64,000 nucleotides of DNA from Streptomyces sp. RPT161 (GTDB lineage Bacteria; Actinomycetota; Actinomycetes; Streptomycetales; Streptomycetaceae). The stretch covers positions 1 to 64,000 of the forward strand of contig NZ_JAPZVN010000028.1 of NCBI RefSeq assembly GCF_027533845.1, written 5' to 3'. Each line of letters begins with the position of its first letter. The stretch's first letter is position 1. The notes beneath the pieces are model-generated. The model saw only the letters and a list, made by a program, of their open reading frames with translations. It made no database searches and was not told the origin of the DNA. Positions 9,174-17,970 of the stretch are shown in pieces. A program made the translations under genes and the position numbers.

Positions 9174-10744
9174 GCATCCTGCGTTCACTGACGCGGCCGA
9201 GCCGGCCACCGGTGTTCCGGTGGCCGGCCGGCCGCGTGCTGCCCGCGGTGGCCGGACTGGTCGCGCTGCTGGTGGCCTGCCCGTTGGTGTTCCTCGGCCT
9301 CCAGGCCGGGCAGTCCGGCTGGGCCACGGCGGCCCGTCTGCTGCAACGCCCCCTGATCGCCACCCTGTTGTGGCACACCGTCTCACTGACGGTGCTGGTC
9401 ACCGCCGCCACGCTGGTAGTGGGCTTCGGCGCCGCCTACTTGGTGGAGCGCACCGACCTCCCCGGCCGCCGCGCCTGGACCGTGGCACTGGCGATGCCGC
9501 TGGCCGTACCGGAGTTCGTGCACGGCTACTGCTGGGTCTCGCTGTTCCCGTCGGTACAGGGCTACTGGGGCGCGGCGCTGGTGATGACCTCCTCGCTGTA
9601 CCCACTGGTGTTCCTGCCGGTGGCCGCCACGCTGCGGCGCAGCGACGCCGCCGCCGAGGAGGTGGCGCGCAGCCTGGGACACGGCCGGTTGGCGACCCTG
9701 TGGCGCGTCACGCTGCCGCAGACCAGGCCCGCGCTGGCCGGGGGCGCGCTGCTGGTGTCGCTCTATCTGCTCGGCGAGTACGGCGCGTTCGCGATGCTCC
9801 GGTTCACCACCTTCGCCACCGCCATCTACACCGAGTACGAGACGGCCTTCGACACCGAGTCCGCCAGCGTACTGACCCTTGTCCTGGTCGCCCTGGCGCT
9901 GCTGGTGGTGACCCTCGACGCGCGCTCCGCACGCCGTGGCCGCGTGGTGCGCGAGGGCGGCACCGCACGCCCCTGCGCCCCGCAGCCGCTCGGCCACTGG
10001 AAGGCACCCGCGACCTCGGCACTGGCCGCGCTCGTCGCGGTGACGCTCGGGGTGCCGGTGTACGCGCTCGTCTACTGGACGGCGCGCGGCAACTCCTCCA
10101 CCCTGCCGTCGACTTCCATCCTGTCGGCCACCGCCGCGACGCTGGGCTACGCGCTGGCCGCGGCGACCGCTGCCACCGCCGCCGCGGTGCCGGTGGCGCT
10201 CTACGCCTGGCGGCGGGCCACCCGACTGGCCCGGGCCGTGGAACGTGCCGTCTACCTCACCAGGGCGCTGCCCGGCATCGCGGTGGCGCTGGCCGTGGTC
10301 TTCTTCGCGATCCGCTACGCACCGGCCGTCTACCAGCAGCCCCCGATGCTTGTCGCCGGATACGCGGTGCTGTTCTTCCCGCTGGCGCTGACCGCGGTAC
10401 GCGCCTCACTCACCCAGGTGCCGCACGGTGTCGAGGACGCCGCCCGCTCCCTGGGCGTGCGCCCGCTGGCGGTACTGGCCCGGGTGACGCTGCCGCTGAT
10501 CCTGCCCGGCCTCGGCGCCGCCTTCGCCATGGTCGCGCTCACCGCCAGCACCGAACTGACCGCCACGCTGCTGCTGCGCCCGACCGGGACCGAGACGCTG
10601 GCCACCCAGTTCTGGGCCTACACCACCGATCTGTCCTGGGGCGCCGCCGCTCCGTACGCCGCCGTGATGACCGCCCTGTCCATCCCGGCCGTCGTGCTGC
10701 TCACCCGCCGCACCCTCGGCACCCCGCGAACCCGAAAGGCGTGA
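9170..10744 (+). CDS. Fe(III) ABC transporter permease (fused two-domain, FbpB type)
   Basis: A 524-residue membrane protein with two tandem binding-protein-dependent permease domains in one chain, as in FbpB/SfuB. EAA-type loops appear in both halves (AEEVARSLGHGRLATLWRVT and VEDAARSLGVRPLAVLARVT), the sites that contact the ATPase. About twelve helices are expected. GTG 9170 overlaps the stop of the lipoprotein gene, implying translational coupling. Confidence 0.92.
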   Translation: MSILRSLTRPSRPPVFRWPAGRVLPAVAGLVALLVACPLVFLGLQAGQSGWATAARLLQRPLIATLLWHTVSLTVLVTAATLVVGFGAAYLVERTDLPGRRAWTVALAMPLAVPEFVHGYCWVSLFPSVQGYWGAALVMTSSLYPLVFLPVAATLRRSDAAAEEVARSLGHGRLATLWRVTLPQTRPALAGGALLVSLYLLGEYGAFAMLRFTTFATAIYTEYETAFDTESASVLTLVLVALALLVVTLDARSARRGRVVREGGTARPCAPQPLGHWKAPATSALAALVAVTLGVPVYALVYWTARGNSSTLPSTSILSATAATLGYALAAATAATAAAVPVALYAWRRATRLARAVERAVYLTRALPGIAVALAVVFFAIRYAPAVYQQPPMLVAGYAVLFFPLALTAVRASLTQVPHGVEDAARSLGVRPLAVLARVTLPLILPGLGAAFAMVALTASTELTATLLLRPTGTETLATQFWAYTTDLSWGAAAPYAAVMTALSIPAVVLLTRRTLGTPRTRKA

Positions 10745-10745
10745 G

Positions 10746-11816
10746 ATGAGCGGACTGTCGATCAGCAAGCTGCACGCGGCGCACGGTCACACCACCGTGC
10801 TGCGCGACCTCGAACTGACCGTCCCCAACGGCGCGCTGGCCTGCGTACTGGGGCCCTCCGGCTGCGGCAAGAGCACCCTGCTGCGGATCATCGCGGGCTT
10901 CCACCAGCCGGTCAGCGGCAAGGTCACGGTGGGGGAGCGCACCCTCAACGACGACCGCACCCAGATCCCCGCCGAACGTCGGCGCATCGGCTACGTACCG
11001 CAGGACGGCGCTCTCTTCCCGCATCTGACCGTCGCCGCCAACGTCGGCTTCGGGCTGCCCCGCGCCGAACGCCGGGAGCGGGTGGCCGAGATGCTCGACC
11101 TCGTCGGCCTGAACGGTCTAGCCGACCGGCACCCCCACCAGCTCTCCGGCGGCCAGCAGCAACGCGTCGCGCTCGCCCGCGCCCTGGCCCCAAGGCCGGA
11201 ACTGCTGCTACTGGACGAGCCGTTCGCCGCACTGGACGCCGCCCTGCGCACCGAACTGCGCACCGAGGTCGCCACCACACTGCGCCGCGCGGGCGCCACC
11301 GCCGTCCTGGTCACCCACGACGTGGACGAGGCCCTTGCCTTCGCCGACGTCATCGCCGTGATGCGGGACGGTCGAATCGTCCAGGCCGACGCCCCGCACG
11401 CCCTCTACCACCGGCCCGCCGACACCGGCGTGGCGCGCACCCTCGGCGAGGCCAACCTGATCCCCGCCAAACTCGCCGCCGACCACGCCATCACCGCGTT
11501 CGGCGAACTACCGCTCACCGACGGCGCTTCCAACGGCACCGAAGACGCCGTCGTACTGCTGCGCCCCCAGCAACTCCGGCTGTCCGCCGCCTCCGGCCCG
11601 CACACCATCGAGGCCCGCATCATCAACTCCGGCTTCCGCGGCCACGACTACCGCCTCGAACTGGACCCCGCCGCCCGCCACGAACTCCCCACCCCCCTCA
11701 TCGCCTACACGAGCGCCGACGCCCCACCGCCCACCGACCAGACGATCCACGTAGCGGCACACGGCACAGCGCATCCACTCGTCCCTGAACAGGCGCCCGT
11801 CTCCGCCACCGTGTAG
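10746..11816 (+). CDS. Fe(III) ABC transporter ATP-binding protein (FbpC type)
   Basis: A 356-residue ATPase. Walker [11 protein letters not shown]-loop YVPQDG, signature [15 protein letters not shown], Walker [13 protein letters not shown] and switch His in [10 protein letters not shown] are all present. A C-terminal TOBE-like domain (~100 residues, [20 protein letters not shown]) is typical of the iron/sulfate/polyamine subfamily. It starts one base after the permease stop, completing the iron-import operon. Confidence 0.93.
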   Translation: MSGLSISKLHAAHGHTTVLRDLELTVPNGALACVLGPSGCGKSTLLRIIAGFHQPVSGKVTVGERTLNDDRTQIPAERRRIGYVPQDGALFPHLTVAANVGFGLPRAERRERVAEMLDLVGLNGLADRHPHQLSGGQQQRVALARALAPRPELLLLDEPFAALDAALRTELRTEVATTLRRAGATAVLVTHDVDEALAFADVIAVMRDGRIVQADAPHALYHRPADTGVARTLGEANLIPAKLAADHAITAFGELPLTDGASNGTEDAVVLLRPQQLRLSAASGPHTIEARIINSGFRGHDYRLELDPAARHELPTPLIAYTSADAPPPTDQTIHVAAHGTAHPLVPEQAPVSATV

Positions 11817-11850
11817 GTGCCCGCCACACGAGCGTTGACGTGCGGCGCGG

Positions 11851-11880
11851 GGCGCCGCCGTTCTCGGAGCCAACGGCGCC
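11851..11880. terminator. Probable hairpin terminator after the iron operon
   Basis: GC-rich imperfect inverted repeat built on GCCGCCGTT and AACGGCGCC around a 9-nt loop, in the 118-nt gap between the convergent iron operon and STAS gene. Confidence 0.5.
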
Positions 11881-11934
11881 GCGTGCTGTGACGGCGTGGG
11901 GGCGCGAACCGTTGGCGTGCGCCTCGCGGGCGGA

Positions 11935-12342
11935 TCAGGCCACCGGCGGTGCGCCCTCCTCGACCCAGTCGGCGGTACGCCACTCCTGTCGCCTTTCGGC
12001 GCTCAAGGGCTGGTGAGCGGTGAGCGCGGTGGCCAGGTCGCAGTGCACGGCGATGGGCGGCTGCTCACCGGCTGGCACGATCGACCCGTCGGCGGGGATG
12101 GCGGCCAGCTCCAGCGGCCGGTCGTGCGCGGCGAGGCGGCGGGCGGCGTCGAGCACGGCGACCTGACCGGCGGGCGACCAGCCGTGCAACGCGGTGAGGT
12201 CCAGGATCACCGGCCCGGCACCGCGCGCCAGCGCCCATCCCACCGCCCCCGCGAAACGGGCGACCGCCTCGGCGCCCAGGTAGCCGGACAGCGACAGGAT
12301 GCCCAGATCATCACGGTTGGTGTAACGCCACTGGATGGTCAT
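11935..12342 (-). CDS. STAS-domain protein (anti-sigma-factor antagonist-like)
   Basis: A 135-residue single STAS domain starting MTIQWRYTNRDDLGILSLSG. The loop VILDLTALHGWSPAGQ aligns with the region carrying the phosphoacceptor Ser of SpoIIAA/RsbV proteins; Ser at WSPAG is the candidate. Such proteins bind anti-sigma kinases in partner-switching circuits. ATG 12342 is preferred because residues upstream in frame belong to a decayed SulP remnant ending 8 nt before it. No anti-sigma partner is adjacent. Confidence 0.72.
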   Translation of the reverse strand: MTIQWRYTNRDDLGILSLSGYLGAEAVARFAGAVGWALARGAGPVILDLTALHGWSPAGQVAVLDAARRLAAHDRPLELAAIPADGSIVPAGEQPPIAVHCDLATALTAHQPLSAERRQEWRTADWVEEGAPPVA

Positions 12343-12349
12343 ACGTGTC

Positions 12350-12745
12350 TCACATGCCCTTTCGTTGCGCGGAGTTGCCGCGGACGGGCTTGCCACGAGG
12401 ACGCCACTTCGACGACGCGGTCGGGCGGGTCGTCGGGGCCCGGCGCGCACCCGCGTCGTCCACGCGGTCGCGGGCATCGCCTGGTACCCCGGACCGGACG
12501 GTGAACGGCTGGGTGTGTGCGGCGAGTTGGCCGACAGCGCCGAGCGCGTCCAGTACTCGTAGCTGGTCGTCCCTGATGCCCGAAGCGATGACCTGATCCC
12601 ACGCCTGCCCAGTTCGTCGACGGCGTCCCTGAGGACAAGAGTGCCGCTGGCATCGATAGTGGACATCCGCGACATGCGCAAGATGACCACGCGGGCATCG
12701 GCGAGTTGTTCTGGCTCCTCCAGCGCGGCCCCGCGGCTCGGGCCG
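12350..12745 (-). pseudogene. Remnant of SulP-family anion transporter C-terminus (STAS domain), frameshifted
   Basis: Read on the minus strand, VVILRMSRMSTIDASG followed by LRDAVDELGRRGI is the characteristic C-terminal STAS domain of SulP sulfate/anion permeases. The match then jumps frame to ASGIRDDQLRVLDALG, near 12590-12598. Restoring one C gives a continuous GRRGIQVIASGIRDDQ. The second frame stops at 12350, 8 nt before the intact STAS gene. None of the membrane part of a SulP protein is present upstream. A sequencing error could explain the shift but not the missing membrane domain. Confidence 0.72.
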
Positions 12746-12824
12746 AGACCTGTTGCGGCCCCTGGTGTGCCAGGCCCCGGGGGAGGCAGGCTGGAAGAGG
12801 GACGGCTGCCGAGGAGGCGGAACG

Positions 12825-13098
12825 GTGGTGGTGTCCGACGCGAGAACCCATCTCCACCTGCGGCCCTACACAGCCGAGGACGAGGTCTCCCCGTATCTGG
12901 CTGGCAGCGGAACCGGCTCCGGCCTGTACGGCTCGGCGATGGACCACCTCACACGACTCGGCGCCCGAGAAGTGATCCACTTTCCCCGGCGCCGACGAAT
13001 CCGGCGACCCGGACCGCCGCCTCGCCCCGTCCGGGCTGACGGGGGTGGACCGCCTGTTCTCCTTCGAGGCGGCCGTGGCGGCGACTTCGCCAGAGTGA
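12825..13098 (+). pseudogene. Unrecognised small gene interrupted by a one-base frameshift
   Basis: A GTG start with GGAGG seven bases upstream opens a frame beginning VVVSDARTHLHLRPYTAEDE with good codon bias to EVIHF. From about 12975 the good frame moves by one base (PGADESGDPDRRLAPSG onward) and ends at TGA 13098, after FSFEAAVAATSPE. Dropping one T in the TTTCCCC run gives a product of about 90 residues. I recognise no family. Either a pseudogene or a sequencing error. Confidence 0.4.
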
Positions 13099-13125
13099 GG
13101 GCAACGTGGCCAGGGGCTGCGACCA

Positions 13126-13539
13126 CTACCGCTTGGGGCTGGCGAGGCGGGTGCCCGACCAGTCCTTGCCGACGCTGATGGACTTGGTCTGGGAGAGGCC
13201 CGAGGTCTGGGCGCCGTCGCTGATGTCGCTGGGCTCGATGTAGCCGTCGCGTCCCGTCTTCGGAGTGAACAGCCAGATCATGCCGCCCTCCTCGAGCAGG
13301 CCCAGGGCGTCCACCAGGGCGTCGGTGAGGTCTCCGTCCTCGTCCCGGAACCACAACAGCACCACGTCGGCAACGTCGTCGTAGTCCTCGTCGACCAGTT
13401 CCCGGCCGATGATGGACTCGATCCCCTCGCGCAGGTCGTGGTCGACGTCGTCGTCGTACCCGATCTCCTGGACGACCTGCCCGTGCTCGAACCCCAACCG
13501 GGCCGCAGGGTTGGTCCGCTCGTTTCCTGATTCCGTCAT
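13126..13539 (-). CDS. DUF3052 family protein
   Basis: A 137-residue acidic cytosolic protein of the actinobacterial DUF3052 family. It contains AARLGFEHGQVVQEIGYDDD, a run of Asp/Glu and GGMIWLFTPKTGRDGYIEPS near the C-terminus, all characteristic. Start ATG 13539 follows AAGGGA; the longer in-frame extension is Arg-rich with no ribosome site. Function unknown. Single gene, no evident operon. Confidence 0.85.
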   Translation of the reverse strand: MTESGNERTNPAARLGFEHGQVVQEIGYDDDVDHDLREGIESIIGRELVDEDYDDVADVVLLWFRDEDGDLTDALVDALGLLEEGGMIWLFTPKTGRDGYIEPSDISDGAQTSGLSQTKSISVGKDWSGTRLASPKR

Positions 13540-13650
13540 CGCAGTCCCTTCGCGCAGGACGCGCCTGCCGCGCCCTTTCTGATAGCCAATCAGACATGCC
13601 CGGACGGCGGTGGCCAACTCACCGATCGGGCCGCACCGAGCGTGGGGGCG

Positions 13651-14025
13651 TCAGGACCGGACCTCCTCGCAGGCACGGCCGCGTAGTTGTGGTCCGCTGC
13701 CGGTGTGCTCCCACCCCTCGGCGCAGACCACCGCGTGGTTGGGCAGGTCACGCCCCACGGGCACGGTGTACTTCTGGTGGTAACCCCAGAACCCCGTCGG
13801 GCTGTTGGCGTTGAGCCCGCCACCGTAGATGTGGAAGTGGCCGGTGAAGTCACCACCCCACGTGGTGGACGCGCTCACCGCATCGACATGAAGACCGCGG
13901 CCGTCGACGCTGAGACACGTCCTGTCGTTGCACCCCGCGCCCCCCGCGAACGCGGACGGCGCGCCCGCCACCAGTGCCCCCGACGTGGCGATGCCCACCG
14001 TCACGCGGACGCACCAACGCCCCAT
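13651..14025 (-). CDS. Small secreted protein with four cysteines, unknown function
   Basis: The 124-residue product starts MGRWCVRVTVGIATSGALVA and has a Sec signal peptide ending APSAFA. The mature part carries four cysteines (GAGCND, RTCLSV, VVCAEG, GRACEE), suggesting two disulfides, with an aromatic, glycine-rich centre (WGGDFTGHFHIYGGG, FWGYHQKYTV). I do not recognise the family. The longer ORF to 14229 is probably spurious because it puts an Arg/Pro stretch before the signal peptide. Confidence 0.65.
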   Translation of the reverse strand: MGRWCVRVTVGIATSGALVAGAPSAFAGGAGCNDRTCLSVDGRGLHVDAVSASTTWGGDFTGHFHIYGGGLNANSPTGFWGYHQKYTVPVGRDLPNHAVVCAEGWEHTGSGPQLRGRACEEVRS

Positions 14026-14231
14026 CCCCGCAACCCTGTTCACCCGCGGCACCCCTCGGCTCGTGACAACTGCTGGGGGATCCTGCCAGTCCCGTCGGCA
14101 AACGGAACGTCTCTCCAACCGCGATTCCCCCCAAGGGATGACCGGCCTCCGTCGCGCGGCAGCAACTGCCACGTGCCGTCCGGTAGGCGCGGCTTGCGCG
14201 GTGCGTGGTCGGTCAGGGGTGAAAGCCACGC

Positions 14232-14417
14232 TTACTGAAGGTCGTCCAAGTCGTCCTGGTCGAAATAGGTGCCGTCATCGTCCGTCTGCCGGGCGCGCTG
14301 CTGCTCCTGCTGGCGCTGGCGCAGCTGGCGCTCCTGCTCTTGGGACGCGAGTGTCTCCTCGGTCATGTCCTCTATGAAGTCCGCATCGCTGTAAGGGTCG
14401 CGATCCCTGTTTGCCAT
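14232..14417 (-). CDS. Small acidic, glutamine-rich coiled-coil protein
   Basis: A 61-residue, very hydrophilic protein: MANRDRDPYSDADFIEDMTE, then a Gln/Arg/Glu-rich helix (about residues 25-43) with coiled-coil character and an Asp-rich tail. Codon bias is good and a GAG-type ribosome site precedes the ATG. No function can be assigned; similar short acidic proteins are common in Streptomyces. The next 198 nt (14418-14615) show nothing recognisable. Confidence 0.6.
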   Translation of the reverse strand: MANRDRDPYSDADFIEDMTEETLASQEQERQLRQRQQEQQRARQTDDDGTYFDQDDLDDLQ

Positions 14418-14615
14418 TTCGGTCTCACTCCTCGGTGAGGTGGCGTGTGGGAGGCGTCTCCACCGAGATCAGCGTGGCACGCGCCGGTAGGGCACGCATC
14501 TCGTGTCGATGCCGTGCGGTTGTGCCGCAAGTCCAGCCGTAGCAGCGGGTTAACGGTGTGGCTGATGCGCCCAGAGTGCCGGGCGGTGCGACGCGACTTC
14601 ACCGCACCCTGAGGC

Positions 14616-15146
14616 TCACCAGGCGCTTCCGACGCCGGGCCGCTCGTGGGCGGTCGGTTCGCCGCCCGCCTCCGTGAACGCCTGCAGTGCCGCCACGAGG
14701 CCCGTGCGCTGGGCGGGCGGCATGGCGGCGACGATGCGGGCGATCTCGGCCCGCCGCCGCTCGGTGGCCTCGCGCACCACTCGACGTCCGGCATCGGTGA
14801 GATCGATGAAGACCTCGCGTCGGTTGGCGGGACTGGCCTCGCGCTCCAGCATGCCTGCGGCTACCAGCCGGTCCACCATGCGCATCGCGGTGGACGGGAT
14901 GACGTCGAGGTGTTCGCCGAGCCGGGAGATGTTCATCGCCCCGCGGCTGTCCAGGATCACCAGCATCCGGAACTGGGGAAGAGTCAAGGTCTCCTCGACT
15001 GAAGCCAACGACCGCGCGGAGACCGCCACCAGCAACCGCGAGGCGGTCAGCACGGCGGTGACCACCTCGTCCGCGCTCTCGGCCGCCCCTTGCTGGCTGT
15101 CGGCAGGGGGCGGGGAGGAGTCCGTGATCGGCGCGCGCTTCGACAT
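14616..15146 (-). CDS. MarR-family transcriptional regulator
   Basis: A 176-residue regulator with the MarR winged-helix: LPQFRMLVILDSRG, recognition region SRLGEHLDVIPSTAMRMVDR, wing REASPANRREVFIDLTDAG. The N-terminal ~25 residues are disordered. ATG 15146 is preceded by AAAGGAG. It is divergent from the ClC channel gene with a 102-nt intergenic region containing matching palindromes, so it probably represses itself and the channel. Ligand unknown. Confidence 0.88.
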   Translation of the reverse strand: MSKRAPITDSSPPPADSQQGAAESADEVVTAVLTASRLLVAVSARSLASVEETLTLPQFRMLVILDSRGAMNISRLGEHLDVIPSTAMRMVDRLVAAGMLEREASPANRREVFIDLTDAGRRVVREATERRRAEIARIVAAMPPAQRTGLVAALQAFTEAGGEPTAHERPGVGSAW

Positions 15147-15211
15147 GTGCTCCTTTCTACCTCTTCCGCAACGCTTCCGAGCCGCTCGGCCTCGCACAGG
15201 GTGGCGCACTC

Positions 15212-15246
15212 TTGCACACGGCAAAGGTTCATATTGCATAATGCAA
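15212..15246. promoter_or_regulatory. Twin palindromic operator (MarR/ClC intergenic)
   Basis: TTGCATAATGCAA (15234-15246) has perfect 6-bp arms; a weaker copy TTGCACACGGCAA (15212-15224) lies 22 bp away, two helical turns. The strong site ends 2 nt before the ClC ATG. TTGCAC and CATAAT could be -35 and -10 with a long 20-bp spacer, predicting a leaderless ClC transcript. The MarR protein is the obvious binder. Confidence 0.65.
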
Positions 15247-15248
15247 AA

Positions 15249-17060
15249 ATGATGAACGGACCGGAGCTGACCGCTGACCCCGCCCACCCGCAGCCTCGTG
15301 ACGCGCCCGCCGTGCCGCGCGGCCTGCCCGCCGCCGTAGCCCTGCTACGGGAAGCCAAAGGTGGGCTACTGGTCCTTGCCTTGCTGGTGGGGGCCGGTGC
15401 GGGCCTCGGCGCGATCGCCTTCCGCTGGCTGATCAAGACGTTCACCTCGCTGCTGTCCGGCCACTCCGACTACGCCGCCGCCGGGCACGCCGCCAACCCG
15501 CATGCACCGTGGCTGGGTCCGTGGTTCGTACTGCTCGCCCCGGTGCTCGCCGGTCTGGCCTACGGCCCGCTGGTGCACCGGTTCGCCCGCGAGGCCCGCG
15601 GGCACGGGGTGCCCGAGGTGATGTACGCGGTCGCGCGCCGCGGTGGGCGGATCGCACCTCAGGTGGCGGTCGTGAAGTCACTGGCCTCGGCCTTGTGCAT
15701 CGGCGGTGGCGGTTCGGTGGGTCGTGAGGGGCCGATCGTCCAGATCGGTTCCGCGCTGGGCTCGACGCTGGGCCGGGTGGTGAAGGTCGCCGAGGACCGG
15801 ATGAAGGTGCTGGTGGCCTGTGGCGCGGCGGGCGGCATCGCGGCGACGTTCAACGCGCCGCTGGCCGGAGTGTTCTTCGCGATGGAGCTGATCCTGCGGG
15901 ACTTCACCGCCGAGTCCTTCGGCATGGTGGTCCTCGCCTCGGTCACCGCGAGCGTCATAGGCCGGGCCGCCTTCGGCAACACTCCGTTCCTGCACCTGCC
16001 CGCCTTCTCCGTCCAACACCTCTCCGAGTACCTGCTGTTCGCCGCGCTGGGGGTGCTGGCCGGAGCGGTCGGCGTCGGCTTCACCCGCGTCCTGTACTGG
16101 ATCGAGGACGCCTGTGACTTCGCCTGGCGCGGCCCGGAGTGGGCCCGCCCGGCGGTCGGCGGTGTGCTGTTGGGCGCTCTGCTGCTGGTACTGCCGCAGA
16201 TGTACGGGGTCGGCTACCCCGTCCTGGAGAACGCCGTGGACGGCAAGTACGTCATCGGCTTCCTCCTCCTGCTGCTCGTCGGAAAGATCGTCGCCACCAG
16301 CCTGACCATCGGCATCGGCGGCTCCGGCGGTGTCTTCGCGCCGTCGCTGTTCATGGGCGCGATGCTCGGTGCCGCCTACGGCACCGCCGCCCACCATCTC
16401 GCCCCCGGCGTGACCGGTCCGGTCGGGGCGTACGGGCTGATCGGCATGGGCGCGGTCTTCGCCGGAGCCGCCCGGGCCCCGATCACCGCCGTGATCATCA
16501 TGTTCGAGCTGACCGGCGAATACTCGATCATCCTGCCCCTGATGACCGCCATCGTCCTGGCCACCGGAACCAGCCGGATGCTGTCCCGGGACACCATCTA
16601 CACACTGAAGTTGCGCCGGCGCGGCATCGACCTCGACCACACCCCGCCCACCGCACCCCTGGTCGGCGTCCCGGTCGGCACGGTGATGGAGCCGGTCCCC
16701 GAACCCCTCAACGAAACCCTGCCGTTGGCCGAGGCCGCCGCCGCGCTCACCCGCTCACCGCACGGCATCCTGCCCGTCATCGCCGCCGACGGCACATATC
16801 TGGGCGCCGCCACCGCCCGTACCGCCGCGGAGACCCTGGCCGACGGCGCCCACGACGCCACCACCGTCGCCGCCATCGCCCACCTTCCCCACCCCGTCAC
16901 TATCGGCACCGATCTGTCGGCCGCGCTCGACGCCCTGGTGTCCGCCGACGGCGCGGGACTTCCCGTCCTTGACGACGGCCGCACTCGGCTGGTCGGCTGG
17001 ATCACCCATCAGTCGGTCCTCACGGCACTGCACCGCGGCTCCGCCCAGGCTTCGGCATGA
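15249..17060 (+). CDS. ClC-family chloride channel / H+-Cl- antiporter with CBS domains
   Basis: About 603 residues. ClC selectivity-filter motifs occur in order: GHGVPEVMYA (GxGxPE-like), GGSVGREGPIVQIGSALGS (GSxGREGP), and GGSGGVFAPSLFMGAMLGAA (GxFxP). Residues from about 490 form a pair of CBS-like segments (VMEPVPEPLNETLPLAEAAA; HPVTIGTDLSAALDALVSAD) for cytosolic regulation. GREGP retains the gating glutamate. ATG 15249 or 15252 has no ribosome site, fitting a leaderless mRNA; longer upstream extensions run through the MarR promoter. Confidence 0.92.
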   Translation: MMNGPELTADPAHPQPRDAPAVPRGLPAAVALLREAKGGLLVLALLVGAGAGLGAIAFRWLIKTFTSLLSGHSDYAAAGHAANPHAPWLGPWFVLLAPVLAGLAYGPLVHRFAREARGHGVPEVMYAVARRGGRIAPQVAVVKSLASALCIGGGGSVGREGPIVQIGSALGSTLGRVVKVAEDRMKVLVACGAAGGIAATFNAPLAGVFFAMELILRDFTAESFGMVVLASVTASVIGRAAFGNTPFLHLPAFSVQHLSEYLLFAALGVLAGAVGVGFTRVLYWIEDACDFAWRGPEWARPAVGGVLLGALLLVLPQMYGVGYPVLENAVDGKYVIGFLLLLLVGKIVATSLTIGIGGSGGVFAPSLFMGAMLGAAYGTAAHHLAPGVTGPVGAYGLIGMGAVFAGAARAPITAVIIMFELTGEYSIILPLMTAIVLATGTSRMLSRDTIYTLKLRRRGIDLDHTPPTAPLVGVPVGTVMEPVPEPLNETLPLAEAAAALTRSPHGILPVIAADGTYLGAATARTAAETLADGAHDATTVAAIAHLPHPVTIGTDLSAALDALVSADGAGLPVLDDGRTRLVGWITHQSVLTALHRGSAQASA

Positions 17061-17086
17061 CGAACGCGTAAGAAGCGAGCGCGGTG

Positions 17087-17114
17087 GGAGGCAGTGAGTG
17101 CTCACTGCCTCCCC
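17087..17114. terminator. Bidirectional hairpin terminator
   Basis: Perfect 13-bp inverted repeat (arms 17087-17099 and 17102-17114) with only two bases between arms, located between convergent clc and Clp-N genes. Confidence 0.85.
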
Positions 17115-17177
17115 CCGGCTCAGGGAACGACGCAACGGCCTTGGTCAAATGGTGAGTTGACGCTCAGCCGCGCCGTT

Positions 17178-17723
17178 CTACGAAGCCTGCGGTGCCACCC
17201 GGCTGAGAATCGTCTGGCGCAGCGCGGCGACGTCGACTTCGAGTGCGGTCAGCACCTTGATGGCGAGGCCCTCTCCCTCCGCGAGGAGGCCGAGCAGCAC
17301 GTGCTCGGTGCCGATGTCTTCGTGGCCCAGCGCTCGGGCCTCGCGCACCGAGAGTTCCAGTGCCTTCTTGGCCCGCGCTGTGTAGGCGGGCCGTGGGTAC
17401 TGGAACGCGCCCGTGCCGAAGGTACTGTCCGCCTGCCTCCGGATCTCCTCGACGTCGATACCGATCGAGGAGAGCGCGTCCTTGGCGGCCTGGCCGCCGG
17501 TGCCGACGACTCCCGCTTCCTCCCAAAGCCGTACGGTCTCGTCCCGCGCCCGTGACACGTCGACGCCGTGCTCAGCCAGTACCTCATGGGCCGTGCTCTC
17601 GTCGGTGCCCGCCAGTCCGAGCAGCATGTGCTCCGTGCCGATGAAGTCATGCCGGAAGGCAAGCGCCTCGTCCTGCGACGCCACCACAGCCCGCTTGGCG
17701 CGGTCGGTGAAGTACTCGAACAC
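17178..17723 (-). CDS. Clp N-terminal (double repeat) domain protein
   Basis: This 181-residue protein consists of two Clp-N repeats: FEYFTDRAKRAVVASQDEAL with FIGTEHMLLGLAG near the N-terminus, and ARAKKALELSVREARALG with DIGTEHVLLGLLAEGEG in the second half. These repeats form the substrate and adaptor-binding N-domain of ClpC, but no AAA+ module follows. It may act as an adaptor or competitor for ClpC, an inference. GTG 17723 follows AAGGAGG by about 7 nt and lies one base after the upstream HTH gene's stop. Confidence 0.85.
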   Translation of the reverse strand: MFEYFTDRAKRAVVASQDEALAFRHDFIGTEHMLLGLAGTDESTAHEVLAEHGVDVSRARDETVRLWEEAGVVGTGGQAAKDALSSIGIDVEEIRRQADSTFGTGAFQYPRPAYTARAKKALELSVREARALGHEDIGTEHVLLGLLAEGEGLAIKVLTALEVDVAALRQTILSRVAPQAS

Positions 17724-17724
17724 C

Positions 17725-17967
17725 TCAGTCCTCCTTGCCCATGGCCTTGCGCCTGCCCGCGTGCTTCTCGTGCACCGTCTGCCGACTGACCTGTAGCGCC
17801 GTCGCGATGCTCTGCCATGTCCAGCCCTGATCACGGGCGTTGTCGACGTGCAGACGTTCCAGTTCCTCCAGCAGGCGGCGCAGCGCTACCACGGCCTGCA
17901 GCCCCACGGCGGGGTCCTTGTTGGTGACTTTCCCGGCCAGCGTGGCCGGTGTGTCCTCATCAGCCAT
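17725..17967 (-). CDS. Small helix-turn-helix regulator
   Basis: An 80-residue protein with a coiled N-terminal helix (LRRLLEELERLHVDNARDQG) and a clear HTH: GWTWQSIATALQVSRQTVHE. A basic tail follows. It is the first gene of a two-gene unit with the Clp-N protein, a pairing that suggests control of proteolysis genes. ATG 17967 has no ribosome site but lies at the predicted transcription start, so the transcript is probably leaderless and autoregulated. Confidence 0.82.
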   Translation of the reverse strand: MADEDTPATLAGKVTNKDPAVGLQAVVALRRLLEELERLHVDNARDQGWTWQSIATALQVSRQTVHEKHAGRRKAMGKED

Positions 17968-17970
17968 GCT

